From: Sorghum bicolor
Taxonomy: Eukaryota > Streptophyta > Magnoliopsida > Poales > Poaceae
Direction of reading: 5' to 3'
Assembly: GCF_000003195.3 (NCBI RefSeq)
Contig: NC_012877.2
Coordinates: 10,704,855 to 10,768,854 of the forward strand
Length of the DNA: 64,000 nt
The notes below the pieces were generated by a model. The model worked only from the letters and a program-made list of their open reading frames with translations, made no database searches and was not told the origin of the DNA. Shown piece after piece: positions 12,224 through 23,576 of the stretch (positions are counted from its first letter, which is position 1; every line of letters starts with the position of its first letter). The position numbers and the translations under genes were made by a program.

Positions 12224-15200
12224 ATGGCTACTCCTGCCTCGCCGCTTCCGCACTCCACGGTGATTTGGTTTGGGAGTCTCAAGTTCATGTCCACGGGCTT
12301 CGGCTACGACATGATCTTGCTCTCGGTCAAAGGACCAGGAGGAGTCCGTGTTACGCCAGCACGGTTGAAGGCTCCAAGACGCCCTCACCACCACGCCTCC
12401 CCGCCTAAGAAGAGGCGCGGGCAGCACCACCGCGGCCCCCTTGTTTCGGCACGACCAACAACTCGTGCAAGGCAGGATGCGGGCCACGGGTCAGCAACAC
12501 CGTCTGACCGAGCAACAAGCACGAGGGCTCAGCACCACGCGACGACGGGGGGAGACGCGTCTCGCTCACCCTCTCCCACCGCAGCTAGGCTACCCCCGCG
12601 CGGGTTGTTCTCTCCAAGGACGGCACTGCCGTTCGGATTGGACAACGCCGCGGCATCGCTCGCCAAGACGATATGCCCGAACGCTCAGACGTACGTGGAA
12701 AGACCAATGGTCATCCCACGTAGTTTCGAAGAGCGACGGCCGACATCCGAACGGCCGGACCTTTCCCAAGTGCGAGGCCTCCGCCGCCTAGGCCCCGGGC
12801 GATACTCGATTACCTCCCTCGAGCAACGATGGTCGGAGGAAGGACGCGGACGTTCCCACACTGCCGAACCAGACTCCGACTCCGAGACAGACAGCTACGA
12901 CCCTACGAGGGAATGCTATCACCTTGACGGAGTAGCAGAAACCACTGACGAGATACGGGACGTCGTTGCGGGTGGACAAGCCCCCGCGGCGCAAGAAGAC
13001 CCCAGGACGCCTGGGAACGGCGGAAGGTTCGATCCTCTTCCTCAGGAAGATAGAACTGCGCAGCTCGCGCAACTACGGGAGCTCAAGATGAAGCTCGACG
13101 AAGATCGCGAGCGCCTCGACCTGCTCGAGCAAATCCTCGAACAAGACCTGCCCTACCCGCCAGGCGGAAGTGTCCGCAGACGCGCTCGAGAGGTACATCG
13201 ACAGATCGTCGGTGACGCGGAGGCGGAGCAACCTGTCGGCCGCTTCCCTCGAGCAGGCCAGAATGTGGTAGCAGCGACAATGTTGCTGCGTAACATGCCA
13301 GAACCATCGAATTCCCAGGCCCGACGAATTCGAGACGAAGTTCAGACGTTGCTCCAGGTGGCAGCGGTCCAACAAGCCGAAAGTTCAGCATCTCGACGGC
13401 GAGGGGCTGCCACAGAGAAACGCAACGAACAGCCTCTAATTGAAGAGGAGGTGTCTGTCCAGCAACAACCTCCCCCTCGAGGCAGAAAAACCGCTCTCAT
13501 CCTCCCTGCCGACAATCAACGTCAATACGACGCGCGACACGACGTCAAAGAAAGTAGACGCCGACGGCACGGAGACGCGGAAGAACGTGGTTATAGCGCG
13601 CACCGCGGTGGGAGGTACGACAGCGACGAGGACAGGGTGGCCCCCGAGCCACCAGGCCCGCGGGTGTTCAGCAGAGCGATTCGCAGCACGCCCCTGCCTA
13701 GTCCGTTCCGACCCCCAACCAGCATCGCGAAGTACAATGGAGAAACCAAGCCAGAACTCTGGCTGGCCGACTTCAGGTTGGCCTGTCAGCTAGGTGGCGC
13801 TCGGGGGGATGATCGAGCCATCATCAGACAGCTACCCCTTTTCCTCTCCGACACCGCCCGTCGATGGCTCGAGGAGCTCCCAGCCAATCAGATTCACAAC
13901 TGGGTCGACCTGGTCAGAGTCTTCGAGGGTAATTTCAAGGGGACCTATATACGGGCAGGGAACTCGTGGGACCTCAGCAAATGCAAGCAGAAGTCAGGAG
14001 AGACTCTTCGGGAGTACGCTCGACGCTTCTCGAAGCAGCGCACTGAGTTGCCACACATTCCCGACCACGACGTCATCTTGGCATTCGTCTCGGGTACCAC
14101 CAGTCGGGACTTGGTGCGGGAATTAGGCCGCAATCGACCTCAGACCGTCGACGAGCTGATGGACGTAGTAGCAAACTACGCGGCAGGGGAGGAGGCAGTC
14201 GGCGCTTTCTTCAGCTCAGAAGGAAGAAAAGGCAAGCAGCCCATCGATGAAGAAAGGACTTCCGGTCGAGGCCTCAAGAAAAATAAAAAGAAGCAGAAAG
14301 TACGGCAATTCCACCAGGGAGATTCGGAGGACGACCTCGTCGCCACGGTGGATCGGAAGAAGCCGCGAGGCCCTCCGGAAGGAGGCATCTTCGACAAGAT
14401 GCTGGAGGAGCCGTGCCCTTACCATAAGGGGGGCGCTAACCACAAACTCAAGGATTGTCGCATGCTGAGAAAGCATTTCGACGGTCAGGGGCTCAAAAAA
14501 GATGCGCGTGATGACTCCAAGAAGGAGAAGGCAGGCGGCAAGGAGGACAACAAAGATGACGACGGTTTCCCCGCCGTCCACGACTGCTACATGATCTATG
14601 GCGGGCCTTCGACTCAGTTGACCACGAGGCAGCGCAAGAGGGAGCGTCGCGAAGTCTTCGCGGCAAGGATGGCGGTGCCCCAGTACCTCAGCTGGTCAAG
14701 CACTCCCATCACCTTCGACCGAGAAGATCACCCTGACAAGGTGGTTGCCCCAGGCGTCTACCCGCTCGTCGTCGACCCCATCATCATCAACACCCGACTC
14801 TCGAAAGTGCTGATGGATGGTGGCAGCAGCCTCAACATCATCTACCTCGAAACCCTCGACCTCCTCGGCATCGACAGAGGACGCCTCCAGCCAAGCGCCG
14901 GCGGTTTCCATGGCGTCGTACCAGGGAAAAAGGCACTACCGGTAGGTCGAATCGACCTACCGGTCTGCTTCGGCACGGCGGCCAACTTCAGGAAAGAAAC
15001 CCTCACCTTTGAGGTGGTCGGGTTCCGAGGCACGTACCACGCCATCATCGGGCGCCCGGGCTACGCCAAGTTCATGGCTATACCCAACTACACGTACTTG
15101 AAGCTCAAGATGCCTGGCCCCAAAGGCGTCATCACCGTCAGCTCCTCCTTCGAGCACGCATACGAGTGCGACGTCGAGTGCGTCGAGTACGGGGAGGCGG

Positions 15201-15376
15201 TCGAGAGCTCCACCGAGCTCGTTGCAAAGCTCGAAGCCATGGCCGCTGAGGCTCCAGAACCTAAACGTCATGCGGGCAGCTTCGAGGCGGCGGAAGGAAC
15301 TAAGAAGATCCCGCTCGACCCCAACAACTCCGACGGCAAGGTGCTGACGATCAGCACCGACCTCGACCCCAAATAG
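12224..15376 (+). CDS. Gag-protease polyprotein (Tat type)
   Basis: I start at the first ATG in frame after the primer site (MATPASPLPH), giving 1050 codons. Residues about 1-490 are a charged, Arg/Glu-rich pre-core with a coiled-coil-like stretch (QLRELKMKLDEDRERLDLLE). The retrotransposon Gag core is at about 500-665 (KYNGETKPELWLADF, WLEELP, VFEGNFKG, YARRFSKQ). A zinc-binding variant CPYHKGGANHKLKDC follows at about 730, then the aspartic protease near 862 with VLMDGGSSLNI: DGGS replaces the commoner DTGS/DSGS, as is usual in Tat-type elements. Gag packages the RNA; the protease cleaves the polyprotein. The frame ends in TAG and continues, in the same frame, into pol. Upstream non-ATG extension into the LTR is open but probably not translated. 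Confidence 0.9.
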   Translation: MATPASPLPHSTVIWFGSLKFMSTGFGYDMILLSVKGPGGVRVTPARLKAPRRPHHHASPPKKRRGQHHRGPLVSARPTTRARQDAGHGSATPSDRATSTRAQHHATTGGDASRSPSPTAARLPPRGLFSPRTALPFGLDNAAASLAKTICPNAQTYVERPMVIPRSFEERRPTSERPDLSQVRGLRRLGPGRYSITSLEQRWSEEGRGRSHTAEPDSDSETDSYDPTRECYHLDGVAETTDEIRDVVAGGQAPAAQEDPRTPGNGGRFDPLPQEDRTAQLAQLRELKMKLDEDRERLDLLEQILEQDLPYPPGGSVRRRAREVHRQIVGDAEAEQPVGRFPRAGQNVVAATMLLRNMPEPSNSQARRIRDEVQTLLQVAAVQQAESSASRRRGAATEKRNEQPLIEEEVSVQQQPPPRGRKTALILPADNQRQYDARHDVKESRRRRHGDAEERGYSAHRGGRYDSDEDRVAPEPPGPRVFSRAIRSTPLPSPFRPPTSIAKYNGETKPELWLADFRLACQLGGARGDDRAIIRQLPLFLSDTARRWLEELPANQIHNWVDLVRVFEGNFKGTYIRAGNSWDLSKCKQKSGETLREYARRFSKQRTELPHIPDHDVILAFVSGTTSRDLVRELGRNRPQTVDELMDVVANYAAGEEAVGAFFSSEGRKGKQPIDEERTSGRGLKKNKKKQKVRQFHQGDSEDDLVATVDRKKPRGPPEGGIFDKMLEEPCPYHKGGANHKLKDCRMLRKHFDGQGLKKDARDDSKKEKAGGKEDNKDDDGFPAVHDCYMIYGGPSTQLTTRQRKRERREVFAARMAVPQYLSWSSTPITFDREDHPDKVVAPGVYPLVVDPIIINTRLSKVLMDGGSSLNIIYLETLDLLGIDRGRLQPSAGGFHGVVPGKKALPVGRIDLPVCFGTAANFRKETLTFEVVGFRGTYHAIIGRPGYAKFMAIPNYTYLKLKMPGPKGVITVSSSFEHAYECDVECVEYGEAVESSTELVAKLEAMAAEAPEPKRHAGSFEAAEGTKKIPLDPNNSDGKVLTISTDLDPK

Positions 15377-18300
15377 GAAGCCGTGCTCGTCGACTTTCTC
15401 CGTGCGAATGCTGATATGTTTGCATGGAGTCCCTCGGATATGCCGGGCATACCAAGGGAAGTCGCCGAGCACTCCTTGGAGATTCGAGCCGGTTCCAAGC
15501 CAGTGAAGCAGCGGTTGCGCCGATTCGACGAGGAAAAGCGCAAGATCATTGGCGAGGAAATCCACAAGCTTTTGACGGCCGGATTCATCAAGGAGGTTCA
15601 TCATCCTGACTGGTTAGCGAACCCTGTATTAGTTAAGAAAAAGAATGGGAAAATGAGGATGTGTGTCGATTATACTAGTTTGAATAAAGCATGTCCGAAA
15701 GTTCCTTTTCCATTACCACGCATTGATCAGATTGTCGATTCTACCGCGGGATGTGAGACCCTTTCTTTCCTTGATGCTTATTCCGGTTACCATCAAATAA
15801 AAATGAAGGAGTCCGACCAGCTCGCGACCTCTTTCATCACGCCTTTTGGGATGTATTGTTACGTGACCATGCCATTCGGGCTTCGAAACGCCGGAGCCAC
15901 GTATCAACGTTGCATGCTCCACGTTTTTGGCAAACACATAGGGTCGACGGTCGAGGCCTACGTCGACGACATTGTCGTCAAGTCGAAGCGACGAGGAGAC
16001 CTGATCCAGGACCTCGAGGTCGCCTTTAGCTGCTTACGCGCCAGCCGGATCAAGCTCAATCCCGAGAAGTGCGTTTTCGGCGTGCCTCGAGGCATGCTCT
16101 TAGGATACATTGTTTCACAGCGCGGTATCGAGGCCAACCCCGAGAAAGTCTCGGCCATCATGAAAATGGGGCCAATCCGAGACATCAAGGGTGTCCAGAG
16201 AGTCACGGGGTGCCTGGCGGCTCTGAGCCGTTTCATCTCGAGACTAGGAGAAAAGGCATTACCATTGTATCGACTCCTGAAGAAGGTCGACCACTTTTCT
16301 TGGACCCCCGAGGCCGAGGAAGCACTCGAAAAATTAAAGAAGACGCTGACCTCGGCACCAGTCCTGGTTCCACCTCAACCTGCGGAGCCTCTACTCCTCT
16401 ACGTCGCGTCGACGGCCCAGGTCGTCAGCGCGGCGGTGGTGGTCGAAAGGCCAGAGGAGGGTCGCGCGCTGCCGGTCCAAAGGCCAGTCTATTTCGTCAG
16501 CGAGGTGCTTTCGGAGACCAAGGCGCGATACCCCCAAATCCAGAAGTTAATCTACGCCGTAATCCTTGCCCGCCGCAAATTACAACATTACTTCCTGGGT
16601 CATCCTATAACGGTGGTCTCTTCTTTCCCTTTGGGCGAGATAATCCAGAGCAGGGAGGCCACGGGAAGGATAGCGAAGTGGTCGGTCGAGCTCATGAGCG
16701 AGACTCTCACTTACGCGCCTCGAAAGGCCATCAAATCGCAAGCCCTGGTAGACTTCGTCGCGGAATGGACGGACTCCCAGCTTCCCCCAACTCAGGTCCA
16801 GGCGGAGCTGTGGACAATGTATTTCGACGGGTCACTCATGAAAACGGGGGCAGGGGCCGGCCTATTACTCATCTCACCCTTGGGCGTCCACATGAGATAC
16901 ATAATCAGGATTCACTTCGCCGCATCTAACAATGTCGCGGAGTATGAGGCCCTCGTCAACGGTCTCAAGATCGCTATCGAGTTAGGAGTCCGACGCCTCG
17001 ACGTCCGAGGCGACTCCCAACTCGTCATCGACCAAGTAATGAAAGCCTCGAGCTGCCATGACCCAAAAATGGAAGCATACTGCAAGGAGGTACGTCGACT
17101 CGAAGACAAATTCCACGGCCTCGAGCTCGTCCATGTCGCTCGACGCTACAACGAGGCAGCCGACGAACTCGCCAAGATTGCATCTACCAGAGGCACAGTG
17201 CCGCCTGATGTATTCTCAAAGGATCTACACGAGCCATCCGTCGACCTAGGCACGGGGGCTGGCGTCGATACCACCATCGCCCAACCAACCAATGCTGTCG
17301 ATGCGCTCTTGATGGAGGAAGAGGTGATGGAAATAGAACGACGACCGGGTCGACCATTCGATTGGCGCACACCGTTCCTCGACTGCCTTATCCGCGGTGA
17401 GTTGCCAGAAGACAGGACAGAAGCTCGTCGTATCGCTCGACGGGCCAAATCATATGTGATCTATGGTGAAGACAGCGAGCTATATCGACGGAGCCCGACG
17501 GGGATCTTGCAGCGTTGCATCACCATAGAGGAAGGCCGAAAACTCCTCGACGACCTGCACTCGGGGGCTTGTGGCCACCACGCCGCCCCACGGACCCTTG
17601 TAGGAAACGCTTTTCGGCAAGGCTTTTACTGGCCAACGGCCGTAGCGGATGCCATCGAGCTCGTACGCTCGTGTCATGGATGCCAATTCTACGCCAAACA
17701 GACGCACCAGCCCGCCCACGCTCTTCAGATGATCCCCATCACCTGGCCGTTTGCGGTGTGGGGGCTCGATTTAGTAGGACCTCTACAAAAGGCGAAAGGA
17801 GGGTATACCCATTTGCTGGTGGCTATTGACAAGTTCTCCAAATGGATCGAGGCTCGACCCATCACTAACATCCGCTCCGAGCAGGCCGTCCTTTTCTTCT
17901 CCGACATCATCCACCGATTTGGGATCCCCAATGTCATCATCACCGACAACGGCACCCAGTTCACCGGCAGAAAGTTCTTGGATTTCTGCGATCAGCATCA
18001 CATCCGTGTGAACTGGTCCGCAGTAGCCCACCCTCGAACTAACGGCCAGGTCGAGCGTGCCAACGGCATGATTTTGCAAGGACTCAAGCCAAGGATCTAC
18101 AATCGATTGAAGAAATTCGGCAAGAGATGGGTCGAGGAGCTTTCCTCGGTCCTATGGAGCCTAAGGACAACGCCGAGCAGGGCCACCAAATACACCCCGT
18201 TCTTCATGGTCTACGGCTCTGAGGCTGTCCTCCCCACAGACCTCGAGTATGGGTCACCTCGACTCAAGGCTTACAATGAGCAATCGAACAAAGAAGCTCG

Positions 18301-18604
18301 AGAAAACGCGGTCGACCAACTCGAGGAGGCTCGAGACATGGCCCTCCTCAACTCTGCTAGATATCAGCAGAGACTCCGACGCTACCACGACAAGCACGTG
18401 CGCAAGAGGGACCTCAACGTAGGCGACCTTGTCCTACGACGCCGGCAAAGCAACCAAGGACGCCACAAGCTAACCCCACCTTGGGAAGGCCCGTATGTGG
18501 TGGCCGAGGTCCTTAAGCCAGGAACGTACAAATTGGCGGACGAAAAGGGGGCAGTCTTCACCAACGCATGGAACATCGAACAGCTACGTCGATTCTACCC
18601 CTAG
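15377..18604 (+). CDS. Pol: reverse transcriptase, RNase H, integrase (after in-frame TAG)
   Basis: The frame resumes immediately after the TAG at 15374-15376 without a shift. Reverse transcriptase (from FIKEVHHPDW) has CVDYTSLNKACP, LSFLDAYSGYHQI and the catalytic YVDD at about 15959-15970. A first, degenerate RNase H-like part (PLLLYVASTAQVVSA) is followed by an active-type RNase H with MYFDGSLMKTGAG near 16820, as in the dual RNase H of Tat. Integrase has an HHCC zinc region (HSGACGHH, CHGCQFYAKQ), the DDE acidic residues in WGLDLVGP, ITDNGTQF and NGQVERANG, and a C-terminal basic part. One oddity is KVPF where KDPF is usual in reverse transcriptase. All catalytic residues are present; expression needs readthrough of the TAG or complementation. 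Stop TAG at 18602-18604. Confidence 0.93.
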   Translation, partial: EAVLVDFLRANADMFAWSPSDMPGIPREVAEHSLEIRAGSKPVKQRLRRFDEEKRKIIGEEIHKLLTAGFIKEVHHPDWLANPVLVKKKNGKMRMCVDYTSLNKACPKVPFPLPRIDQIVDSTAGCETLSFLDAYSGYHQIKMKESDQLATSFITPFGMYCYVTMPFGLRNAGATYQRCMLHVFGKHIGSTVEAYVDDIVVKSKRRGDLIQDLEVAFSCLRASRIKLNPEKCVFGVPRGMLLGYIVSQRGIEANPEKVSAIMKMGPIRDIKGVQRVTGCLAALSRFISRLGEKALPLYRLLKKVDHFSWTPEAEEALEKLKKTLTSAPVLVPPQPAEPLLLYVASTAQVVSAAVVVERPEEGRALPVQRPVYFVSEVLSETKARYPQIQKLIYAVILARRKLQHYFLGHPITVVSSFPLGEIIQSREATGRIAKWSVELMSETLTYAPRKAIKSQALVDFVAEWTDSQLPPTQVQAELWTMYFDGSLMKTGAGAGLLLISPLGVHMRYIIRIHFAASNNVAEYEALVNGLKIAIELGVRRLDVRGDSQLVIDQVMKASSCHDPKMEAYCKEVRRLEDKFHGLELVHVARRYNEAADELAKIASTRGTVPPDVFSKDLHEPSVDLGTGAGVDTTIAQPTNAVDALLMEEEVMEIERRPGRPFDWRTPFLDCLIRGELPEDRTEARRIARRAKSYVIYGEDSELYRRSPTGILQRCITIEEGRKLLDDLHSGACGHHAAPRTLVGNAFRQGFYWPTAVADAIELVRSCHGCQFYAKQTHQPAHALQMIPITWPFAVWGLDLVGPLQKAKGGYTHLLVAIDKFSKWIEARPITNIRSEQAVLFFSDIIHRFGIPNVIITDNGTQFTGRKFLDFCDQHHIRVNWSAVAHPRTNGQVERANGMILQGLKPRIYNRLKKFGKRWVEELSSVLWSLRTTPSRATKYTPFFMVYGSEAVLPTDLEYGSPRLKAYNEQSNKEARENAVDQLEEARDMALLNSARYQQRLRRYHDKHVRKRDLNVGDLVLRRRQSNQGRHKLTPPWEGPYVVAEVLKPGTYKLADEKGAVFTNAWNIEQLRRFYP

Positions 18605-19156
18605 AAGTCCTAGATTTACGATCTTACTTTTTGTACGAAGACTTTGTAAATGAACGCATGAATAAATAAAGTCTCCCCCTCGAGCAGTTTCTTTCTGTAC
18701 CAAAAATAGTTACGAATTATAGTCTCAACGTTAAAAGGGGATGCCGACCATGACCCATCATGGTCCGCACCCCCTCGGGGGCTACCAGAGGGACGACCCC
18801 TCCCCAAGCGTCGAAAAAGCCAAAAAGTTTCTCTCTTTCCTACTTAGTAAACCTTGAACGATCGAGCAGTCGAGGCGCCTCGAGCCCCTCGAGGACCGAA
18901 GGATAGCGAGCCTGAGAACACCTACGCCCCCGGGCTATGGAAACTCTACTCACTCCCTCACCCTCGAGGCGATCGAAGCTGTGTTTTACGAAAAATCGAA
19001 CAAGGAACACATGTGTAGGCACAAAAGAAATAAAAGAACCTCGAGTGGAAAGACAAACAAACATTTAACAACCACAAAAATACTGTATCGCTTAGAAACA
19101 GGATTAACTAAGTTTTATACAAGGGGCCCCAGGCACCCCGAGCAGGCTCGCAGGCC
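18605..19156. other. Convergent region between pol and antisense gene
   Basis: No coding frame. It holds a possible plus-strand poly(A) signal, AATAAATAAA near 18661, and an internal exact copy of the polypurine-tract 12-mer CTCGGGGGCTAC at 18774-18785. Sense and antisense transcripts would end facing each other here. Confidence 0.6.
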
Positions 19157-22100
19157 TCAGTCCATGGTACGATCCTCGCCACCCTCACCTCCGCCCGAGC
19201 CAGCCTCAGGAGGGAGCACCTCAGGCTCGAAGAGTTTGGCCAACCTTTCTCCAGGAGCCTCCGCGTCGTCGATCAAGGCATGGAGCCTCTCTTCGTTCTC
19301 CGCGTCGGTCTTGGAGATGTCGGTGACGAAGCCATGAGACACCACCTCCATGTCGTAGGAGAAGCCCGAGCAGACGACCGCCATCGCCCGCTTTACCCCG
19401 ACATGGAGGGCATCCCGCACCCGATCTCGCAGTGCTGCGCCTATGTAGCACAACTGGTCGATCAGGGCGTCGCCTCGGGCGTCCTCCCTCGACTCATCCA
19501 TAGGCTCGACCTCCCAAGAGGTCGAGAGATCGCTTATCGCCGTCCGCACTCGACGGTTCAAAGCAACCTCAGCCTCGAGTTGGGCCTTGGCGTTGCGAGC
19601 CTCGGCTTGGGCGGCCAGGAGTTCGTCTTTGAGCCCTACAAATACCAATACAAAGGAGCTTTAGGAAAAACTCAAGCACACCTCGAAAAGGAAATTCGAC
19701 AAAGGGAACATACCTTTGATGCTCTCCTCTAGAGCCGTGTTCTCGCCAACCAATCTGGTATTGGCACGCTCGATCTCTCTGTTGGAGCGCGTCAGCTCAG
19801 TATTGGCGACGCGGAGATCTTCGATCACCTTGCCAGCCTGAGCGACGGCTCCACTCTTCTCTAGCAGTTCTCCCTTCAGACGCTCGACGTCGTCAGAGAG
19901 ACCGCGGGATCGAGCTCGCTCCATCTCGAGGTCTTCGAGGGCTTTCTTTTTTGCGTCCTCGGCGGCACCCCTGGCGACCTCATTGTCCACGTACGCCACC
20001 TTCATCTTCTGGAAGGTATCGCGGAGGGAGTCCAGGTCGGTTTGGAGAAGGCCCTTCTCCTTGTCCAGGTCCGCGATGGTGCTCTTGTGGGACAGGACCT
20101 CCTCCCGGGCTCTGGATGCGGCCTCCTCGACCGAAAGAGCCCGCTCCCGTAGCCGCACCGCCTCCTCCTCCGCCTTCTTCGAGACCTCTCGGGCCTCGGC
20201 CAAAGCAGCCTCCCTCACCTTCTTCTCCTCCTCGAGTGCTATAAGATCTTTGTAAGCTTTGAGTAGCTTTTCCTGCGACTCGAGGAGTTGATCCTTGAGG
20301 AGGGGAAGCTGCTCCCATCCGCCCCTCGTGGCGTGAATGAAGCTAGATTTGATGCGAGAAGTCTCTTTCATATCCTACGAATCAAGAATCAGGAGGATTA
20401 GAACATAGAAACCCAGAAGCACCACCAAGATTGGAGCTCGAGAAACGCTTACAAAATAGGCTGGGCCAAGCCCGTTGTTGATGACGTCCGATAGGAGCCC
20501 CACCACATGTTTCATCCAAAGGCGGAGCTCCTCGACGTGCTCCCACTTCTCGACCTCCTTCTTGTCGTCGAGGAAGATATTGGGCTCGGACGGGTCGCTG
20601 GAAGCTCGGATACGAATCCGATCGGGACACCAGTTCTCCATCTCCCGATCGGCCCGCACCTTGACGCCGCGGAGAAAGTTCTCGACGGTCTCGAGGGAAC
20701 CCCCGTGGCGCAAGAACAGGTCGGCGAGGCAAGGGAACCTCCCGTCGTCATCCACCGTTTTCCACGTACCGTCCTTACTCCCAGACGACCCGATCTCGTC
20801 CTCCTCAGAGGGGAAGCGGTCCTCCCACGCTCGACGCTCCCGGAGGAACCCTGGGGCGATCCCGTCCATGCCGTAGAGTGTCCTCTTGATCTCGGACTCA
20901 GGGTCGGTGGGGGTGCGCATCATGCAGGCGAGCGCCACCACTCCGTCCGCTCGCCCCGATTCTGCCCGGATCGCGGCAGGCGCCCCCGGGAGAAGCCACG
21001 CCGGGGTGGGAGGCCCGTACACCGGCAAATCTCCCTCTTGATCGCCGGGCTCTTGCGACGCCTGTGGCGCCGGTCCGGCCAAAAGTTGAGGCGGGGGCTC
21101 GAGTGGCTCGTTCTCTTGGCCCCCCAGCTGCTGTTGCCGCCCCAGCTGCTGCTGCCGCTCGTCATGCTGAAGCTGCAGTTGCTTCTCTGGCTGGGGTTGT
21201 TGCTGCTGCTGCTCCAGTGACGGCTGCTCCGCCTCGCGATCCCGCGCCTTCTCCTCCTCCATCTTCCTCTGCGTCTCGAGGGCTCGAAGGCCTGCGGGCC
21301 AGGTGGTCCGTCCTGCGACGTTGGGAGTCGACGCCTCTTCCTCCATGGGTCGAACGCCCCCAGATGCGTCGTTACCATCAGACGTATCGCTGATGGTGAT
21401 GGGCTCCCCCTCGACCCCCAATCGAGAGGGCTCGGGGGCTGCCTCCGACGCTCGTGTCTGGGGGGTCGCATCATGAGTTGGTGGCGGCGGAGTAGGCGCG
21501 GGACGAGGCGTAGCTATCTCGACGCCGGCTGAAGGTTGGGCGCTCGACGGGCCTGCAAAACAAAGAGTAAGAGTCAGACGTTATGATAACCGACATAATA
21601 ATATCGTGACACCCGGGAATTAACTACAAACCTGGTTCCGTTGAGGCGGCGCCCGTTCTGAGCCTCTTGGCCATCGATGGCTGGGCCTGCTCGAGGGTCC
21701 GTTTCAGCCTGAGAAAAAGTAAGCATGTGAGGAAAGGCGAGAGAATGAGGGGACAAAGACCGCAATAACAAAAGGGCTTACCCCACGGGCAGGACGGCTC
21801 GCCTTCCGCTACCCCGACCAGCGGGCCTCGAGCCACCCCGCGTCGGGGCGCTAGGCCCCTCGAGGGCAGAGACTGGCCTAGGCACATCGGGTCCCGCTTG
21901 GCGGGCGCCGGGACTTGCGCTCCTACGGCCGGCGTCTCCTTTCTCAGAAGCCGCAGCGCGACCGCGGGTCAGCGGCCTCGACGCCTGGGGTCTTGCCGGA
22001 CCACTCTCCTTGGGCGCCAGGGGAGGGCGCGGTGCGTCCCGGCCCGCCTTGAGCGCGGAAGGAGCGTCGGGCCGGGGACGACGAGACCCGCTCGGACCCT

Positions 22101-23446
22101 CATCCGGCACCTCCGTCTGGGGGGTATCGACGTCATCTCGAGGGGGGCCCTCGAGGAGCCGATCGAGACGCGACGCCATCCCCTCGGAGTCGTCGCTACT
22201 CTCGTCGTCATCGTCGTCATCATTGGGGGATTCTTCCTCAGGCTCCCCCCTCTGCCTGGATTTGGCTCGACGCGCCTCCAATGCTTGGCGCTCGAGATTC
22301 TTCTTCTTCTCCCCCTTTTTCGCGGAGTCCTTGGCAGACTTCGACTTCTCGGCGGATTGGCGTCGTTTGTCGCGATCGACCTCGTCCTCCTTTACTGGAG
22401 GCCTCGAGGACCGGACGTCAATCCGGCCCTGCCAAAACTAAGGTAGACTTAGAAAAAAGAGAGGGGAGGGGGCAAAACCTAGAATCGAGGATGCGCGCAA
22501 GAAGAAAGCGTACCAGATCGATCGAGCCCGCGTCGGGTCGCATGGGGAAGCCGTTGACGTGTTCCGGCTTGAAATCACCGGCGATTGCGGCCCTGACTCG
22601 GGCCGCGACTTCATCATCCGTCGGAGGCTCGCTGGACATCCGACATGCCTCGAGGTCCCGAGACGAGACGCCAGGGCCCATCTCGTCCATCCTCAGCGGT
22701 CGTGACATCAGAGGAAGAACTCTCCGATGATGGACCGCCGAGAGGACGAGGGCGGCGGTCAAACCTTCCTGGCGAAGCTTCTTCAGGGCGTCGAGGAGAG
22801 GGTCGAGCCGAGGCTGATGAGCTTGGACGACGCCGTACGTCCAGTCCGCTGGGCGCTCCAAGATCAGACGGCCCGAGTAGGGAGGTAGGAGGTTGTCGTT
22901 GTTGCGCAGGTAGAACCATTGAGAATCCCAACCGGCATGGTTGGTCGACAACCCTACCGGGATGTACTCCCGCGGCCGGTCCGTCTTCCCCGTCTTCTGC
23001 ACCAGGTTGAGGCAACCCGCTCGCACGGGTTTCCTCACGCCCGTGGTTCCGGTGGAGGCGTGGAACAGCTCGCCCCTGTAGAGGTGGAGCCACAGCTCCC
23101 AGTGCGGCATCATCCCTAGGAAGCCCTCACACACGGCGGCGAAGACCGCCGCCACGGTGATGGCGTTCGGAGAGAAGTGCTGCAGCTCCACCCCATAATG
23201 GAAGCAGAGGGCCCGCATGAAGCGGCTTGGAGGCGCGCCCAGACCATGGCGGTGAAACTTGGCGAATGACACCACGTAGCCCTCGGGCGGCTGAGGCGCC
23301 CTGTGGCTCGCCGGCGGCGCGATCCACTCTGGCGACGACAGCGAGGTGCGGCGGCGCAGCAGTCCCTCCTTCTCAAGCTCCAACAGCCGGCGCTCCGTCA
23401 TCGACGACGGGCGCCAGTCGTCGGCGGCAACGAGTCTTACAGGCAT
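19157..23446 (-). CDS. Six-exon antisense gene of Tat element (putative gypsy-type transposon protein)
   Basis: On the minus strand I can join six exons at GT...AG sites with matching phases: 23446-22514, 22428-21782, 21708-21632, 21552-20453, 20374-19714, 19635-19157 (3897 bp, 1298 aa plus stop). Start is the first ATG after the TATA box (MPVRLVAADDW). Residues about 35-250 match the plant domain called putative gypsy type transposon (Transposase_28 style: GYVVSFAKFHRHGLG, LCFHYGVELQHFSPNAI, WFYLRNND). Exon 2 has Lys/Arg-rich nuclear-signal-like sequence and an Asp run; exon 3 has AKRLR; exon 4 is Pro- and Gln-rich; exons 5-6 (about 920-1250) form a long coiled coil. Function is unknown; a nuclear or structural role is inference. 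Antisense genes at this place are known in Grande and other Tat elements. Splice sites are predicted by eye, not from transcripts. Confidence 0.8.
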
Positions 23447-23576
23447 CTCGGCTAAAGGGACGGCGAGTTCGCTACAGCTCGAGGGGGCGTAGGCGCGTGA
23501 GATGGCAAGAAGGCAAAGGCAGCGAAGGAACAAGAGCAAGAAGGCGGAAGAGAGAGGAACGGCGGTGCCGCGACGA

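Noticed and set aside
11043..12487. Long frames in both orientations in the Tat LTR
   Set aside because: The same frames recur in the 3' LTR; they are GC-rich shadows with no family resemblance.
15374..15383. Programmed frameshift between gag and pol of the Tat element
   Set aside because: The two frames are identical; only an in-frame TAG separates them, so readthrough or mutation is the question, not a shift.
14957..15604. 215-codon minus-strand frame across the gag/pol border
   Set aside because: It is a shadow of protease/RT codons, with no start context or family.
16069..16929. 286-codon plus-strand frame inside pol
   Set aside because: It is a shifted shadow of the RT-RNase H region and has no domain signature.
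20507..21220. 237-codon plus-strand frame opposite antisense exon 4
   Set aside because: It is a shadow of the coding strand, ending in a Leu run that mirrors the Gln-rich segment.
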